The position numbers and the translations under genes are program-made. The notes under the pieces are model-generated. The model searched no databases and was not told the origin of the DNA. It was given only the letters and a program-made list of their open reading frames with translations. A stretch of 64,000 nucleotides of DNA from Oceanobacter sp. (GTDB lineage Bacteria > Pseudomonadota > Gammaproteobacteria > Pseudomonadales > Oceanobacteraceae). The stretch is from the NCBI GenBank assembly GCA_002733645.1, contig NVWL01000013.1, positions 1 to 64,000 of the forward strand, read 5' to 3'. Positions 29,184 to 38,805 of this stretch are shown here, in pieces. Every line of letters starts with the position of its first letter. The first letter of the stretch is position 1.

Positions 29184-29248
29184 AACCCATTACTCCTGAA
29201 TGGATTTAACGCAATAACCTACGCTAAATCGTCTAGCTGCACATATTT

Positions 29249-29271
29249 GGTGCAACATTAATGAAAGCACC
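29249..29271 (-). promoter_or_regulatory. Dyad upstream of cynS, candidate operator
   Basis: GGTGC-AA-CATTAATG-AAA-GCACC: five-base arms flank a perfectly palindromic core CATTAATG, about 65-90 bp upstream of the cynS start. The T-N11-A spacing of LysR sites can be fitted within it. A regulator site is likely; the identity of the regulator is inferred only from gene context. Confidence 0.45.
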
Positions 29272-29352
29272 TTGTGAGTGCCGCTTATATAAGAGAGAGC
29301 AAATCGAGTGCCAGCTGTGGTGAAAAGCTGGGGCGGCGTTTTAGTTGGCGAC

Positions 29353-31773
29353 TTAATTGGCGTTAATGTAGGTAATAAAGGCATCGCTACGTAGTGGGCG
29401 GCTGAAGTAATAACCTTGATAGTTATTGCAGCCATGCTTTCCTAAGTAGTCTTTTTGATCGAGGGTTTCAACGCCCTCGGCGATGATCTCCATATTCAGG
29501 TTTCGCCCTAATTGGATGATGGCATCGACGATGCTGGCACGAGAGTCTACGGTGTCTATATCCATAACAAACGCCCGATCAATTTTTAGTTTGTTGATTG
29601 GTAGTTTTTGTAAATACGACAATGAAGAATACCCGGTACCAAAGTCATCCAAGGCGAAGGTGTAACCCAGTTGATTTAAACGATGCATTTTCTCGCGAAT
29701 TAAATCTTTATTGCCCATGAATAAACTTTCAGTAAGCTCCAGCTCGATCATGTGTCGAGGAATTCCGTATTCTGCTATGCGTGATTGCAGTTTGCTCTCA
29801 AAGTCATCGGCCATAAACTGTGCGGCACTGATGTTCACCGCTAACCTTTGAAAACTTTCTGGTAATCGTTTGTTTTTGATCCACTCATGCAGAGTTTGGC
29901 AGGCGTGCATAATTACCCAATCCCCTAATGGCAGTATTAAATTGGTTTCCTCGGCAGCGGCAATAAATACATCGGGATAAATGGATTGGCCATTGTTGAT
30001 CCAACGGCACAGTGCTTCAGCGCCAGTCACCCGGCCCATATGATCATGTTGGGGTTGGAATACGAGCGTGAATGCTTCATCGCGAATCGCTTGATAAAGG
30101 TCATTAAATAAATGCAAGCGACCACGAGTTTCCTCTTGCATTTGGTGGTTATAAATTGAGATTCGGGAGCGTCCATCATGCTTCGCACGATACATAGCCG
30201 TATCCGCTTGGCGAACTAAATCGTTGGCACCACAACCGGGTGAGGGAAAAAGTGCAACGCCAATGCTGGCTGATAAATGAAAGCGATTAATATCAATTGA
30301 AAATGGAACACGTATCGCATCAAGAACGGTTTGTCCGAGCTTTAGCGCGGCTGCTTCAGCGTCTTCCGGTTTGTCTGTTAAGTCCCCGGAAACGATTAAG
30401 AACTCATCACCACCAAGGCGAGCAATAATATTATTATTACTAACAGCATCACGCAGTCGTCGTGCAACATCGATCAATAGGCGATCACCGATAGGATGAC
30501 CAAGTGAATCATTAATGTTTTTAAAGTGATCGAGGTCGATAAACAGCACAGTACTCCACTGTGCTTGGCTGAAGGCTTGGCGAATTTTTTCTTCAAGCTG
30601 CTGCAACACCATACGGCGATTGGCTAAATCGGTTAAAGGGTCATAGTTGGCCTGATATTCAATGAGCTGTTGCTTGCGCTTGATATCGGTAACATCTCGA
30701 ATTAACCAAATGATACTTAGCTCATTGGTATTCGAATGACCTTCAACAAAAGGGATCATTCGAGATTCTATACACAGTTCGCCGTGATTAAACTCAAGAA
30801 TTTCCAGCTGGTTCTGATCCATGGCACGCTGGCGACACGCGTCAACGCGAGGCGCCTCAGATAGATCTAACCATGCCGTATATGGTGTGCCTGCAAGATC
30901 ACCGTTGAGGCGTCGTATTGGACTTTTGGGATGCCCAAACCGTTCCGTAATAATGCCATTGCCGTTAACGACTAAGCCAACATCTGGAAAGGCTGTTGTA
31001 AACGCTTGGCTCCAGGCTTGTTGTTGTCCAATCTTTAATTCTGACGATTGAAGATGAGAACTGAGTTCGTTGAACGCGGTTTCAAGGCGACTCATCTCTT
31101 CAGAGGTGTCGCTTTTAATTAAGTTGCCAAACTTTCCCGCTTGTAGCGACTCTGTGAGCATCGTTAGGCGTGAAAGCGGGCGAAATATTTGTTGTCGAAT
31201 GACTTGATGTTGAATAGCTAGCAGCATCAACATGATCGCGGCGATGAGCCCCGTTTTGGCGATCACTGATTGCAACATTTGTTGGTATTCATGGCTGGCG
31301 TCGTAATGTGCAAAGAGCCAAGCTTTTTCAGTGGTATTCGAATCTTTAGAATCTAACTTCAGGGGTAGCAGCGAGTAAAAATGCGAGTATTTCCTCTGAG
31401 TCTGTATTTCACGAACGTTAGTAACGAATGAGTAACTGCTTAAGCGCAGAGGAAATGTTTCGCCAATATCCGCTCGTTTTGTTGCAAGGTGCACCTGCAT
31501 ATCGTCCGCCGTCACTAAGGCGATGTAATCTACGGAGTGACTTGTGGCCATTAGGCTGAGTTGGCGATCTGCTATAGCGTAGCTGTCTTGTTTGAAATGG
31601 TATTCAAGGTTATTACGTAAGCCGGACAGTTCAAATTGAATGCGGCTTTGCCAAGCGTTTTCAAATTGATCCAACCTTAGTTGCAGCAAAAAATAGCCAA
31701 TTGAGAGGGTAATGACTCCAAGGGCTAGAAATGACCAATAGAGTAATATTTGACTAATTGAACGGCGCTTCAT
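29353..31773 (-). CDS. Membrane sensor with PAS, GGDEF and EAL domains
   Basis: Cyclic-di-GMP enzyme of 806 residues. It has two membrane segments (about 9-29 and 171-190) around a periplasmic region of about 140 residues, then a HAMP-like linker and a PAS domain. The GGDEF domain has an intact active site ARLGGDEFL (about 450-458). The EAL domain has GAEALCRW (about 583), NISAAQF, LELTES, DDFGTGYSSL, KIDRAF and EGVET, so both synthesis and breakdown of c-di-GMP appear possible. It lies 2 bp after the periplasmic binding lipoprotein gene in the same operon, so the lipoprotein may feed the periplasmic domain. Confidence 0.93.
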   Translation of the reverse strand: MKRRSISQILLYWSFLALGVITLSIGYFLLQLRLDQFENAWQSRIQFELSGLRNNLEYHFKQDSYAIADRQLSLMATSHSVDYIALVTADDMQVHLATKRADIGETFPLRLSSYSFVTNVREIQTQRKYSHFYSLLPLKLDSKDSNTTEKAWLFAHYDASHEYQQMLQSVIAKTGLIAAIMLMLLAIQHQVIRQQIFRPLSRLTMLTESLQAGKFGNLIKSDTSEEMSRLETAFNELSSHLQSSELKIGQQQAWSQAFTTAFPDVGLVVNGNGIITERFGHPKSPIRRLNGDLAGTPYTAWLDLSEAPRVDACRQRAMDQNQLEILEFNHGELCIESRMIPFVEGHSNTNELSIIWLIRDVTDIKRKQQLIEYQANYDPLTDLANRRMVLQQLEEKIRQAFSQAQWSTVLFIDLDHFKNINDSLGHPIGDRLLIDVARRLRDAVSNNNIIARLGGDEFLIVSGDLTDKPEDAEAAALKLGQTVLDAIRVPFSIDINRFHLSASIGVALFPSPGCGANDLVRQADTAMYRAKHDGRSRISIYNHQMQEETRGRLHLFNDLYQAIRDEAFTLVFQPQHDHMGRVTGAEALCRWINNGQSIYPDVFIAAAEETNLILPLGDWVIMHACQTLHEWIKNKRLPESFQRLAVNISAAQFMADDFESKLQSRIAEYGIPRHMIELELTESLFMGNKDLIREKMHRLNQLGYTFALDDFGTGYSSLSYLQKLPINKLKIDRAFVMDIDTVDSRASIVDAIIQLGRNLNMEIIAEGVETLDQKDYLGKHGCNNYQGYYFSRPLRSDAFITYINAN

Positions 31774-31775
31774 GA

Positions 31776-32732
31776 TTAAAGTACCGGTAAAAATTTTGTT
31801 GAGGTTTTTAGTTCGGTCCTAGCTTGGGGCGACAACATGCCATTCATTTGCATCAATGAGGTCAGAGTCTCCATCGTTCTGCTCAAGCGGCCGTTATCTT
31901 TATCAAGTAAGCGATAGTTCTCCTCAAGACCGGGCATGTGTAATGAGTGATAGATCTTTTCTAGTTGCTTAACGGGTAGGTTAAGTCGTTTCTGGGCAAA
32001 AATTAAAAAAGAATCCTTCACCTTCATGGACTGTTGCGCTTTGAAAAAACCTTGGGTAAGTGAGTGGATATGATCTGCGTGTTGGTCGAGTCGGTCTTCG
32101 CGAACGACTAAGACATCGACAATACGCCCTCTGATTTCTGAGCTGGTGAATACCGGTGTCGCTCCTCGCTCAATAAGCTGGCTTAAATGGGGTTCTCTGG
32201 TGACGGCGGCATCAATGCTGCCATCGTCCCAAGCTTTTATTTGTTGGTCGGGGGCGAGGTTGATTAGAGCCAAGGAGTCATAATCAAGGCCAACGTTGGT
32301 TATCGCAGCATCAATCAATAAACGCCCTGCCGTGCCATAATTCAATGCAACTTGGTCATTTTTAAGTGCATGTTCAAGACTTGAGCCACTTCGAGTAGCA
32401 CTGCGAGTAACAATGGCATCGGCACCATCGGACACATCGAAAACTAAAATTATTTCGAGAGGAATGCCCTCAGCTGCCACACTAATGGCCTCATCTAGGG
32501 ATATTGCGGCACCTTCTAAATCTCCAGCAACCAGTGCATTGACCACTTCGTGAGACGAAGGCATCTCGACTAAGCGAATGTCATTTTTGCTAAATAACCC
32601 ATCTTCACGAGCAAGATAAAGAGGCTCAAATCCGGGCCATACCCCAGTACCTATGCGGGTCGGGCGCTCATCAGCGTTACAGCCAAGCAGCAACGCTGAG
32701 AAACAAATGATAGTCATACTAATGATCCGCAC
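31776..32732 (-). CDS. NMT1/SsuA-like periplasmic substrate-binding lipoprotein
   Basis: A 318-residue solute-binding protein of the nitrate/sulfonate/taurine type: signal peptide with lipobox LLLGC (Cys18), then GTGVWPGFEPLYLAREDGLF and LVAGDLEGAAISLDEAI, both characteristic of the family. The start is GTG at 32730-32732; an ATG five codons later is an alternative. No ABC permease or ATPase gene is nearby. Its only partner is the GGDEF-EAL sensor 2 bp downstream, so it probably serves as a ligand-sensing input rather than for uptake. Confidence 0.85.
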   Translation of the reverse strand: MRIISMTIICFSALLLGCNADERPTRIGTGVWPGFEPLYLAREDGLFSKNDIRLVEMPSSHEVVNALVAGDLEGAAISLDEAISVAAEGIPLEIILVFDVSDGADAIVTRSATRSGSSLEHALKNDQVALNYGTAGRLLIDAAITNVGLDYDSLALINLAPDQQIKAWDDGSIDAAVTREPHLSQLIERGATPVFTSSEIRGRIVDVLVVREDRLDQHADHIHSLTQGFFKAQQSMKVKDSFLIFAQKRLNLPVKQLEKIYHSLHMPGLEENYRLLDKDNGRLSRTMETLTSLMQMNGMLSPQARTELKTSTKFLPVL

Positions 32733-32954
32733 GCTAAAAAAGCCTTCCAGTTTTTTGAGGGGGTAGTATTCAGTCTAGCAGTCATTCAGACTGGCGGAAT
32801 GTTACTGCTCTAGCTCTCTGCTGGCGCGTCTATATTGAATTCTTGACAAAGATGACAATCCAAACAGAAGTGCGTCGTCTATTATGTCAAAGCTCTATAT
32901 CGTGCCGATCATGGTAAATGGCAATATTTTACGTAAGTGGGTGTGGAAATACTT

Positions 32955-34418
32955 ATGGCGATAGATTGGAAAAAGTACGAGTTGTCCGAAGGTTTTTACG
33001 ACGAGCTGATAAGTTCGCCGGGCAATGCGAGAACCCCTGCGAGGCAATTGGCCAATTATTTGGGTGGCTTGTCAGACGATGAAATTCAGTCCCGAAATAT
33101 TGCCGCTGAATCAACCATCAAAGACATGGGTGTTTCCTTTACTGTGTATTCCGAAGGCGAAAATATTGATCGCGCTTGGCCGTTCGATATTATCCCGCGA
33201 ATTATTTCTAGTGCGCAGTGGGAAAAAACATCCGCCGGTCTGCGTCAGCGTTTAAAAGCATTGAACATGTTTATCGACGATCTGTATCACGAACAAAATG
33301 TGATCAAAGATGGCATCGTTCCTGAGTTCGTGCTCAAACAATCACCTAATTATCGCCCTGAGTGTGTCGGTGTTAATCCACGTTTTGGCGTGTGGGCACA
33401 TATCTGCGGCACCGATATCGTTCGTGATGGCGATGGGCAGTTTTACGTATTAGAAGACAACTTACGAGTGCCTTCTGGTGTGTCTTACATGCTCGAAAAT
33501 AGATCGATTATGAAACGCGTGTTACCTGAAATATTCGAGAAGGTAAGCATTGCGCCAGTCGGTGATTACCCCGAAGCCTTGTTCAATATGCTGGCCTCGT
33601 TATCTCCCCGTGAAAGCGATAGCCCTGTGATTGTCGTGCTGACGCCGGGCATCTATAACTCTGCGTATTTTGAGCATGCGTTCTTAGCTCAGCGCATGGG
33701 AGCCGAGCTCGTCGAAGGTAGCGATCTACTGGTCGGTGACGACGAATGTGTCTACATGAAAACCATTGCTGGGCTTGAGCGTGTCGATGTTATTTATCGC
33801 CGTATCGACGATATGTTTCTCGACCCGGAAGTATTCAACCCTGAATCGCAATTGGGTGTGCCAGGCCTTATGCGTGCGTGGCGTAAAGGCAATGTGGCGC
33901 TGGCCAATGCGCCTGGCGCGGGTGTGGCTGATGATAAAGTGGTGTATGCCTACGTGCCCGCCATCATTCGTTACTACTTAAACGAAGAGCCTCTGATTCC
34001 TAACGTTGAAACCTTCTTATGTTACGACGATGAACAGCGCGAATATGTACTGAACAACCTCGATAAGTTGGTGGTCAAACCGGCGAATGAATCAGGCGGT
34101 TATGGCATGTTGGTCGGACCACACTCGACCAAAAAGGAACGCGAAGCATTTGCTGAACTTATTAAGGCGGATCCGCGTAATTATATTGCTCAACCAACCC
34201 TAGCTTTATCGACGGCACCAACGTTAGTTGGCCGCAACAAAGCGGAGCCTCGTCATTTAGATTTGCGCCCATTTATCTTACAGGCCAAAGACAGCTATGT
34301 GACCACTGGCGGTTTAACGCGAGTGGCAATGAAAAAAGGGTCTCTGGTGGTTAACTCCTCTCAGGGTGGTGGTAGTAAAGATACCTGGATCGTGGACACT
34401 ACAGCGGGTAAGTCTTAA
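32955..34418 (+). CDS. Circularly permuted ATP-grasp protein
   Basis: A 487-residue protein of the circularly permuted ATP-grasp family that accompanies alpha-E and transglutaminase-like proteins. Typical sequences include SFTVYSEGENIDRAWPFDI, FYVLEDNLRVPSGVSYMLEN, VLTPGIYNSAYFEHAFLA, VKPANESGGYGMLVGP (nucleotide-binding loop) and PSQGGGSKDTW-like SSQGGGSKDTW near the end. A carbon-nitrogen ligase activity is predicted for the family but the substrate is unknown. ATG 32955 was chosen; a GTG at 32937 in frame is possible. The stop overlaps the next ATG (TAATG). The same module occurs fused in the gene at 38806. Confidence 0.88.
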   Translation: MAIDWKKYELSEGFYDELISSPGNARTPARQLANYLGGLSDDEIQSRNIAAESTIKDMGVSFTVYSEGENIDRAWPFDIIPRIISSAQWEKTSAGLRQRLKALNMFIDDLYHEQNVIKDGIVPEFVLKQSPNYRPECVGVNPRFGVWAHICGTDIVRDGDGQFYVLEDNLRVPSGVSYMLENRSIMKRVLPEIFEKVSIAPVGDYPEALFNMLASLSPRESDSPVIVVLTPGIYNSAYFEHAFLAQRMGAELVEGSDLLVGDDECVYMKTIAGLERVDVIYRRIDDMFLDPEVFNPESQLGVPGLMRAWRKGNVALANAPGAGVADDKVVYAYVPAIIRYYLNEEPLIPNVETFLCYDDEQREYVLNNLDKLVVKPANESGGYGMLVGPHSTKKEREAFAELIKADPRNYIAQPTLALSTAPTLVGRNKAEPRHLDLRPFILQAKDSYVTTGGLTRVAMKKGSLVVNSSQGGGSKDTWIVDTTAGKS

Positions 34419-35374
34419 TGTTATCAAAAGTTGCAGAACGTGTTTATTGGGCAGCCCGTTATCTTGAACGGATTGAAAGTACCGCTCGGTTATTAACCAT
34501 TTATGACCAGCTGTTATTTGATATGCCAAAGCAAATTAACTTGGGCTGGTACAACCTCATCGTGATTAACAGTCTGGAAGAGGACTTTTCTGAGCGTTAT
34601 TCGGTCCAAGATGAACGTAACGTGGTTAAGTTTTTATTGGGTGATGCAACGAACCCCGGATCTGTTTTTTCTTCCCTAAAAGCCATTCGCGAGAACATCC
34701 GCACGACGCGAGATGTTATTCCCGGTGATACGTGGGAATTGGTGAATGAGCTTAGCCAATACGTACAGGAAAATCTGACTCAGGGCATTAATCGCAGTAA
34801 CCGTCATGAGTTTCTCGATTATATTATCCGTTCGTGCCAGCAAATTATCGGTTTGTGGCAAGTCAGCATGCCTAGAGACGTAGCTTGGGAAATGCTGCAG
34901 TTAGGTCAGAATCTTGAACGTGCAGATATGACGACGCGTAATTTAGACGCGGCAGTGGCAGCCATTATGCAGTTGCAAGATGATGAGTTTGCCGTCAATA
35001 GTCATCAGATTATTTGGGGCAATGTACTGCGCTCCGTGAATGCCGATCAGCCTTACCGTCGTGCAATGCGCCAGTCAGTTAAAGATAAGCCTGTGATTAA
35101 ATTCTTAGTGTCTGATACGCAGTTTCCGCGCTCAATTGCATTCTGTTTGCAAGAAATGAAGGATGCTGCAAAAGCGCTCCCCCGCTCTGAAAAAATCATT
35201 GCTGATGTCGAAGCGCTCAATAAAAGCGTCTTAGCCGTTACGAAAAATATTGAAGTCGGCCAAGCGTTTCGAGATGAACTGAATGAATTACAGATTGCCG
35301 TGCAGCATCTGCATTTTCAAATCAGTACCACTTGGTTTCTTACTGATCATAAACAATTTGCGGTGGCACAATGA
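34418..35374 (+). CDS. Alpha-E domain protein
   Basis: A 318-residue, almost entirely helical protein of the alpha-E family (DUF403), beginning MLSKVAERVYWAARYLERIE, which is the characteristic opening, with the later LGQNLERADMTTRNLD. Its role is unknown; it always travels with the ATP-grasp protein. It overlaps the ATP-grasp gene by one base and the transglutaminase gene by four (ATGA), so the three are translationally coupled. A fused counterpart forms the C-terminal half of the protein at 38806. Confidence 0.88.
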   Translation: MLSKVAERVYWAARYLERIESTARLLTIYDQLLFDMPKQINLGWYNLIVINSLEEDFSERYSVQDERNVVKFLLGDATNPGSVFSSLKAIRENIRTTRDVIPGDTWELVNELSQYVQENLTQGINRSNRHEFLDYIIRSCQQIIGLWQVSMPRDVAWEMLQLGQNLERADMTTRNLDAAVAAIMQLQDDEFAVNSHQIIWGNVLRSVNADQPYRRAMRQSVKDKPVIKFLVSDTQFPRSIAFCLQEMKDAAKALPRSEKIIADVEALNKSVLAVTKNIEVGQAFRDELNELQIAVQHLHFQISTTWFLTDHKQFAVAQ

Positions 35375-38300
35375 CAATTACGGTCGCACTTAATCACAAA
35401 ATGACCTACGACTTTGACCGTCCGGTTAACTTGTCGCCCCATGTTGTTCGTCTGCGTCCGGCGCCTCATTGCCGTACACCGATTAATAGCTACAGCTTAA
35501 AGGTTGAGCCAGCCGAGCATTTTGTTAACTGGCAGCAAGACCCCTACGGTAACTTTCAGGCGCGACTGGTATTTCCAGAAAAAACCAAGCGTTTATCGGT
35601 TGAAGTTGAAGTGATTGCGGACCTCACGGTGATTAACCCGTTCGACTTTTTTATCGAAGAATATGGGGAAGAATTTCCGTTTAAATACAAAAAACAGCTC
35701 GCCAAAGAACTTGCACCGTATTTAGCCTGTGAGTCGCAAGGCAAGTTGTTTAAATCGTTAGTGAAAGGCATTTCGGATAAAAAACTACGCACGATTGATT
35801 ATCTGGTGGCGATTAATCAGCTAATTCAGCAGAAAGTGGATTACTTAGTACGTTTAGAGCCGGGAGTGCAAACACCAGAAGAAACCCTCGAAAAAGGCAA
35901 AGGTTCGTGTCGTGATTCGGCGTGGCTGATGGTGCAGGTGTTGCGCCATAAAGGCTTGGCTGCGCGTTTTGCTTCGGGCTATTTGGTGCAGTTAGCGTCA
36001 GATGAAAAATCCTTGGACGGTCCATCAGGCCCGGAAAAAGATTTCACCGATTTGCACGCGTGGTGTGAAGTATTTTTACCGGGCGCTGGTTGGGTTGGTC
36101 TTGATCCAACCTCCGGTTTGTTTGCTTCTGAAGGGCACATTCCTTTGGCGTGTACGCCGGACCCAAGTTCGGCAGCGCCGATCGATGGCTTTATGGATGA
36201 ATGTGAAGTTGAATTCACTTTTTCTAATGAAGTCAGCCGCTTTCATGAAGATCCTCGTGTGACTAAACCCTATACCGATGCTGAATGGGCCGATGTTATT
36301 GCGCTAGGGGATCGTGTTGATGAAGCGCTGCAAGAAGACGACGTGCGCTTAACTATGGGCGGTGAGCCTACGTTCGTCTCTATTGACGATATGGAATCTG
36401 CACAATGGAACACCGATGCGCTGGGCGCTAAAAAGTTAGAGCTAGCAAAGTCATTATTGTTGCGTATTCGCGACCATTTTGCCCCGCAGGGTATGCTGCA
36501 TTACGGCCAAGGCAAATGGTACCCGGGGGAAGAAGTTCCGCGTTGGGCCTTGGGTGTTTTCTGGCGAAAAGATGGCGAACCACTATGGCGTCGTCAGAAC
36601 TTATTTGCTCGTATCGATAAAGATTACGGGCACACCGAAGCGCACGCAAAGGCATTTTCTCAGCGTTTAGCGCACATGCTTAATATCTCGAGCACCTGTG
36701 TACACCCTGCCTATGAAGATGGCCTGCATTACTTATTGGAAGAGCAAAATCTACCCGCAGGACTGGATGCGAAAATCGCTGAAGCCAGTGATAGCCTAGA
36801 CCGTCGTCGTTTAGCGCGCGTGCTTGAACAGGGCTTAAACGTACCATCGGGCTATGTGATTCCGGTCGAGTGGAATTTGTACGAATCCTGCTGGCGTTCA
36901 AGCCGTTGGGAATTCCGCCGAGAGCGCTTAACGCTGATTCCGGGCGATTCACCACTCGGTCTGCGCCTACCATTAGGTAGCTTACCACCCGCAGAAGAAG
37001 ATCCACTGCCGCAAGAAGCCGATCCGATGCGCGAGGTTGAGCCTTTGGAAACCGCAGAGCATGCGGTGAAAGTCGCACTCGCTCGCAAAAGCGATGTGAA
37101 AGCTCAGGTTCAAAAAGAACAAAAAGCAAAATCTAAGGATTCGTCCGCGAAAGATAACGGTTGGAAGAATCTCGTTCGTACGGCCATGTGTATCGAGCCT
37201 CGTGAAGGCAAACTTCACATCTTCTTGCCGCCGTTGCCTTACCTTGAAAGCTACGTGAATTTGCTGGCATTGATTGAGCAAACGGCGAGTGAATTACAGT
37301 TACCCATCATCATTGAGGGCTACGAGCCGCCTCGTGATCATCGTATGGAAAAACTGTTAGTGACCCCAGACCCGGGTGTTATTGAAGTAAACGTACACCC
37401 AGTGACCAACTGGCGTGACATGGTTAACAACATGACGGAACTGTATCAAGCGGCGCGTGAAACCCGCTTAGGTACTGAGAAGTTTATGTTGGATGGTCGT
37501 CACACCGGCACTGGTGGTGGCAATCACATTACTTTAGGTGGTTTAACCCCGGCAGACAGTCCGTTGTTACGCCGCCCTGATTTGCTACGCAGTTTTGTGA
37601 CCTTCTGGCAAAATCACCCATCGCTGTCTTATCTCTTCTCTGGTGCCTTTGTTGGCTCAACCAGTCAAGCACCACGCGTCGATGAAGGTCGTGATGAAGC
37701 GCTTTACGAATTGGAAATTGCCTTCCAGCAGTTACCTGAAGGTGAAGTACCGCAGCCATGGTTAGTGGATCGCTTGTTCCGTAACTTGTTGATCGACATG
37801 ACAGGTAACACGCACCGGGCTGAATTCTGTATCGATAAAATGTTTGCACCGGGCAGTGCCAGTGGGCGCTTAGGGATTCTTGAATTCCGTGGCTTCGAAA
37901 TGCCACCGCACAGCCGTATGGCGCTGGTGCAAGCGGTATTGATTCGTGCCTTAGTGGTGCGTTTCTGGCGTAAGCCTTACATGCAAAAGCTAGAGCGTTG
38001 GGGTACACGTTTGCATGATCAATTCATGCTGCCACACTACATTTGGCAAGACATCAAAGAAGTCGCCGAAGACCTGCAAGCCCACGGGTTAGATTTTCGC
38101 GCAGAATGGTTGCTGCCATTCCGTGAATTCCGCTTCCCGCACTACGGCACCGTTGAGCTAGGTGATATGTCACTGGAGCTTAACTGGGCTATTGAGCCTT
38201 GGAATGTTCTGGGTGAAGAGATGTCCAGCTTTGGAACGGCACGTTATGTGGATTCTTCCGTTGAGCGTTTGCAGGTGCGTATTACCGGCATGACCGGTAG

Positions 38301-38745
38301 TCGTTACGTGCTGTCGTGTAATGGCCGTCGTGTGCCGCTGCGCAGTACCGGACGCCATGGTGAGTTTGTGGCTGGTGTGCGCTATAAGGCGTGGGCACCA
38401 CCTTCAGCCTTGCACCCAACGATTGATGTGCATGCGCCATTAACCTTTGACTTGATCGATACATGGAACGGCCGCTCTGTGGGGGGTGCGACTTATCATG
38501 TGTCGCATCCGGGCGGTCGAAGCTATGATTCATTCCCGGTGAATGCGGCGGAAGCGGAGTCTCGTCGAGGCAATCGTTACACCTCGACGGATCATACGCA
38601 GGGGCCTTACATGCCTCGACCAGATGTGGATGCGCTGCGTCAGTTCTTCCCGCACTCGGAGGTTCGTCCTATGACGCCGCCGCCGGAAGAATCGTACGAT
38701 GAGTATCCGCTGACACTTGATTTGAGAACTGCACGGCGTAGCTGA
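35371..38745 (+). CDS. Transglutaminase-like protein fused to DUF2126 putative amidoligase
   Basis: A 1124-residue two-part protein. Residues 1 to about 290 form a transglutaminase-like cysteine peptidase/transferase with N-terminal beta domain and catalytic triad Cys180 (GSCRDSAW), His229 (DLHAWCEVF) and Asp245 (GLDPTSG). The remaining part matches DUF2126, a family proposed to be an amidoligase: RLTMGGEPTFVSIDD, RHTGTGGGNHITLGG, RVDEGRDEALYELEIAF and LEFRGFEMPPH. Together with ATP-grasp and alpha-E proteins this suggests making and breaking amide bonds in an unidentified peptide. A charged linker lies at about 565-592. The length is normal for the fusion. Confidence 0.9.
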   Translation: MTITVALNHKMTYDFDRPVNLSPHVVRLRPAPHCRTPINSYSLKVEPAEHFVNWQQDPYGNFQARLVFPEKTKRLSVEVEVIADLTVINPFDFFIEEYGEEFPFKYKKQLAKELAPYLACESQGKLFKSLVKGISDKKLRTIDYLVAINQLIQQKVDYLVRLEPGVQTPEETLEKGKGSCRDSAWLMVQVLRHKGLAARFASGYLVQLASDEKSLDGPSGPEKDFTDLHAWCEVFLPGAGWVGLDPTSGLFASEGHIPLACTPDPSSAAPIDGFMDECEVEFTFSNEVSRFHEDPRVTKPYTDAEWADVIALGDRVDEALQEDDVRLTMGGEPTFVSIDDMESAQWNTDALGAKKLELAKSLLLRIRDHFAPQGMLHYGQGKWYPGEEVPRWALGVFWRKDGEPLWRRQNLFARIDKDYGHTEAHAKAFSQRLAHMLNISSTCVHPAYEDGLHYLLEEQNLPAGLDAKIAEASDSLDRRRLARVLEQGLNVPSGYVIPVEWNLYESCWRSSRWEFRRERLTLIPGDSPLGLRLPLGSLPPAEEDPLPQEADPMREVEPLETAEHAVKVALARKSDVKAQVQKEQKAKSKDSSAKDNGWKNLVRTAMCIEPREGKLHIFLPPLPYLESYVNLLALIEQTASELQLPIIIEGYEPPRDHRMEKLLVTPDPGVIEVNVHPVTNWRDMVNNMTELYQAARETRLGTEKFMLDGRHTGTGGGNHITLGGLTPADSPLLRRPDLLRSFVTFWQNHPSLSYLFSGAFVGSTSQAPRVDEGRDEALYELEIAFQQLPEGEVPQPWLVDRLFRNLLIDMTGNTHRAEFCIDKMFAPGSASGRLGILEFRGFEMPPHSRMALVQAVLIRALVVRFWRKPYMQKLERWGTRLHDQFMLPHYIWQDIKEVAEDLQAHGLDFRAEWLLPFREFRFPHYGTVELGDMSLELNWAIEPWNVLGEEMSSFGTARYVDSSVERLQVRITGMTGSRYVLSCNGRRVPLRSTGRHGEFVAGVRYKAWAPPSALHPTIDVHAPLTFDLIDTWNGRSVGGATYHVSHPGGRSYDSFPVNAAEAESRRGNRYTSTDHTQGPYMPRPDVDALRQFFPHSEVRPMTPPPEESYDEYPLTLDLRTARRS

Positions 38746-38805
38746 GAATTGGCCGGTTATCTGCCATAATTAGCCGGCTATCCAGCCTTAATATAGAGAT
38801 CCGCT

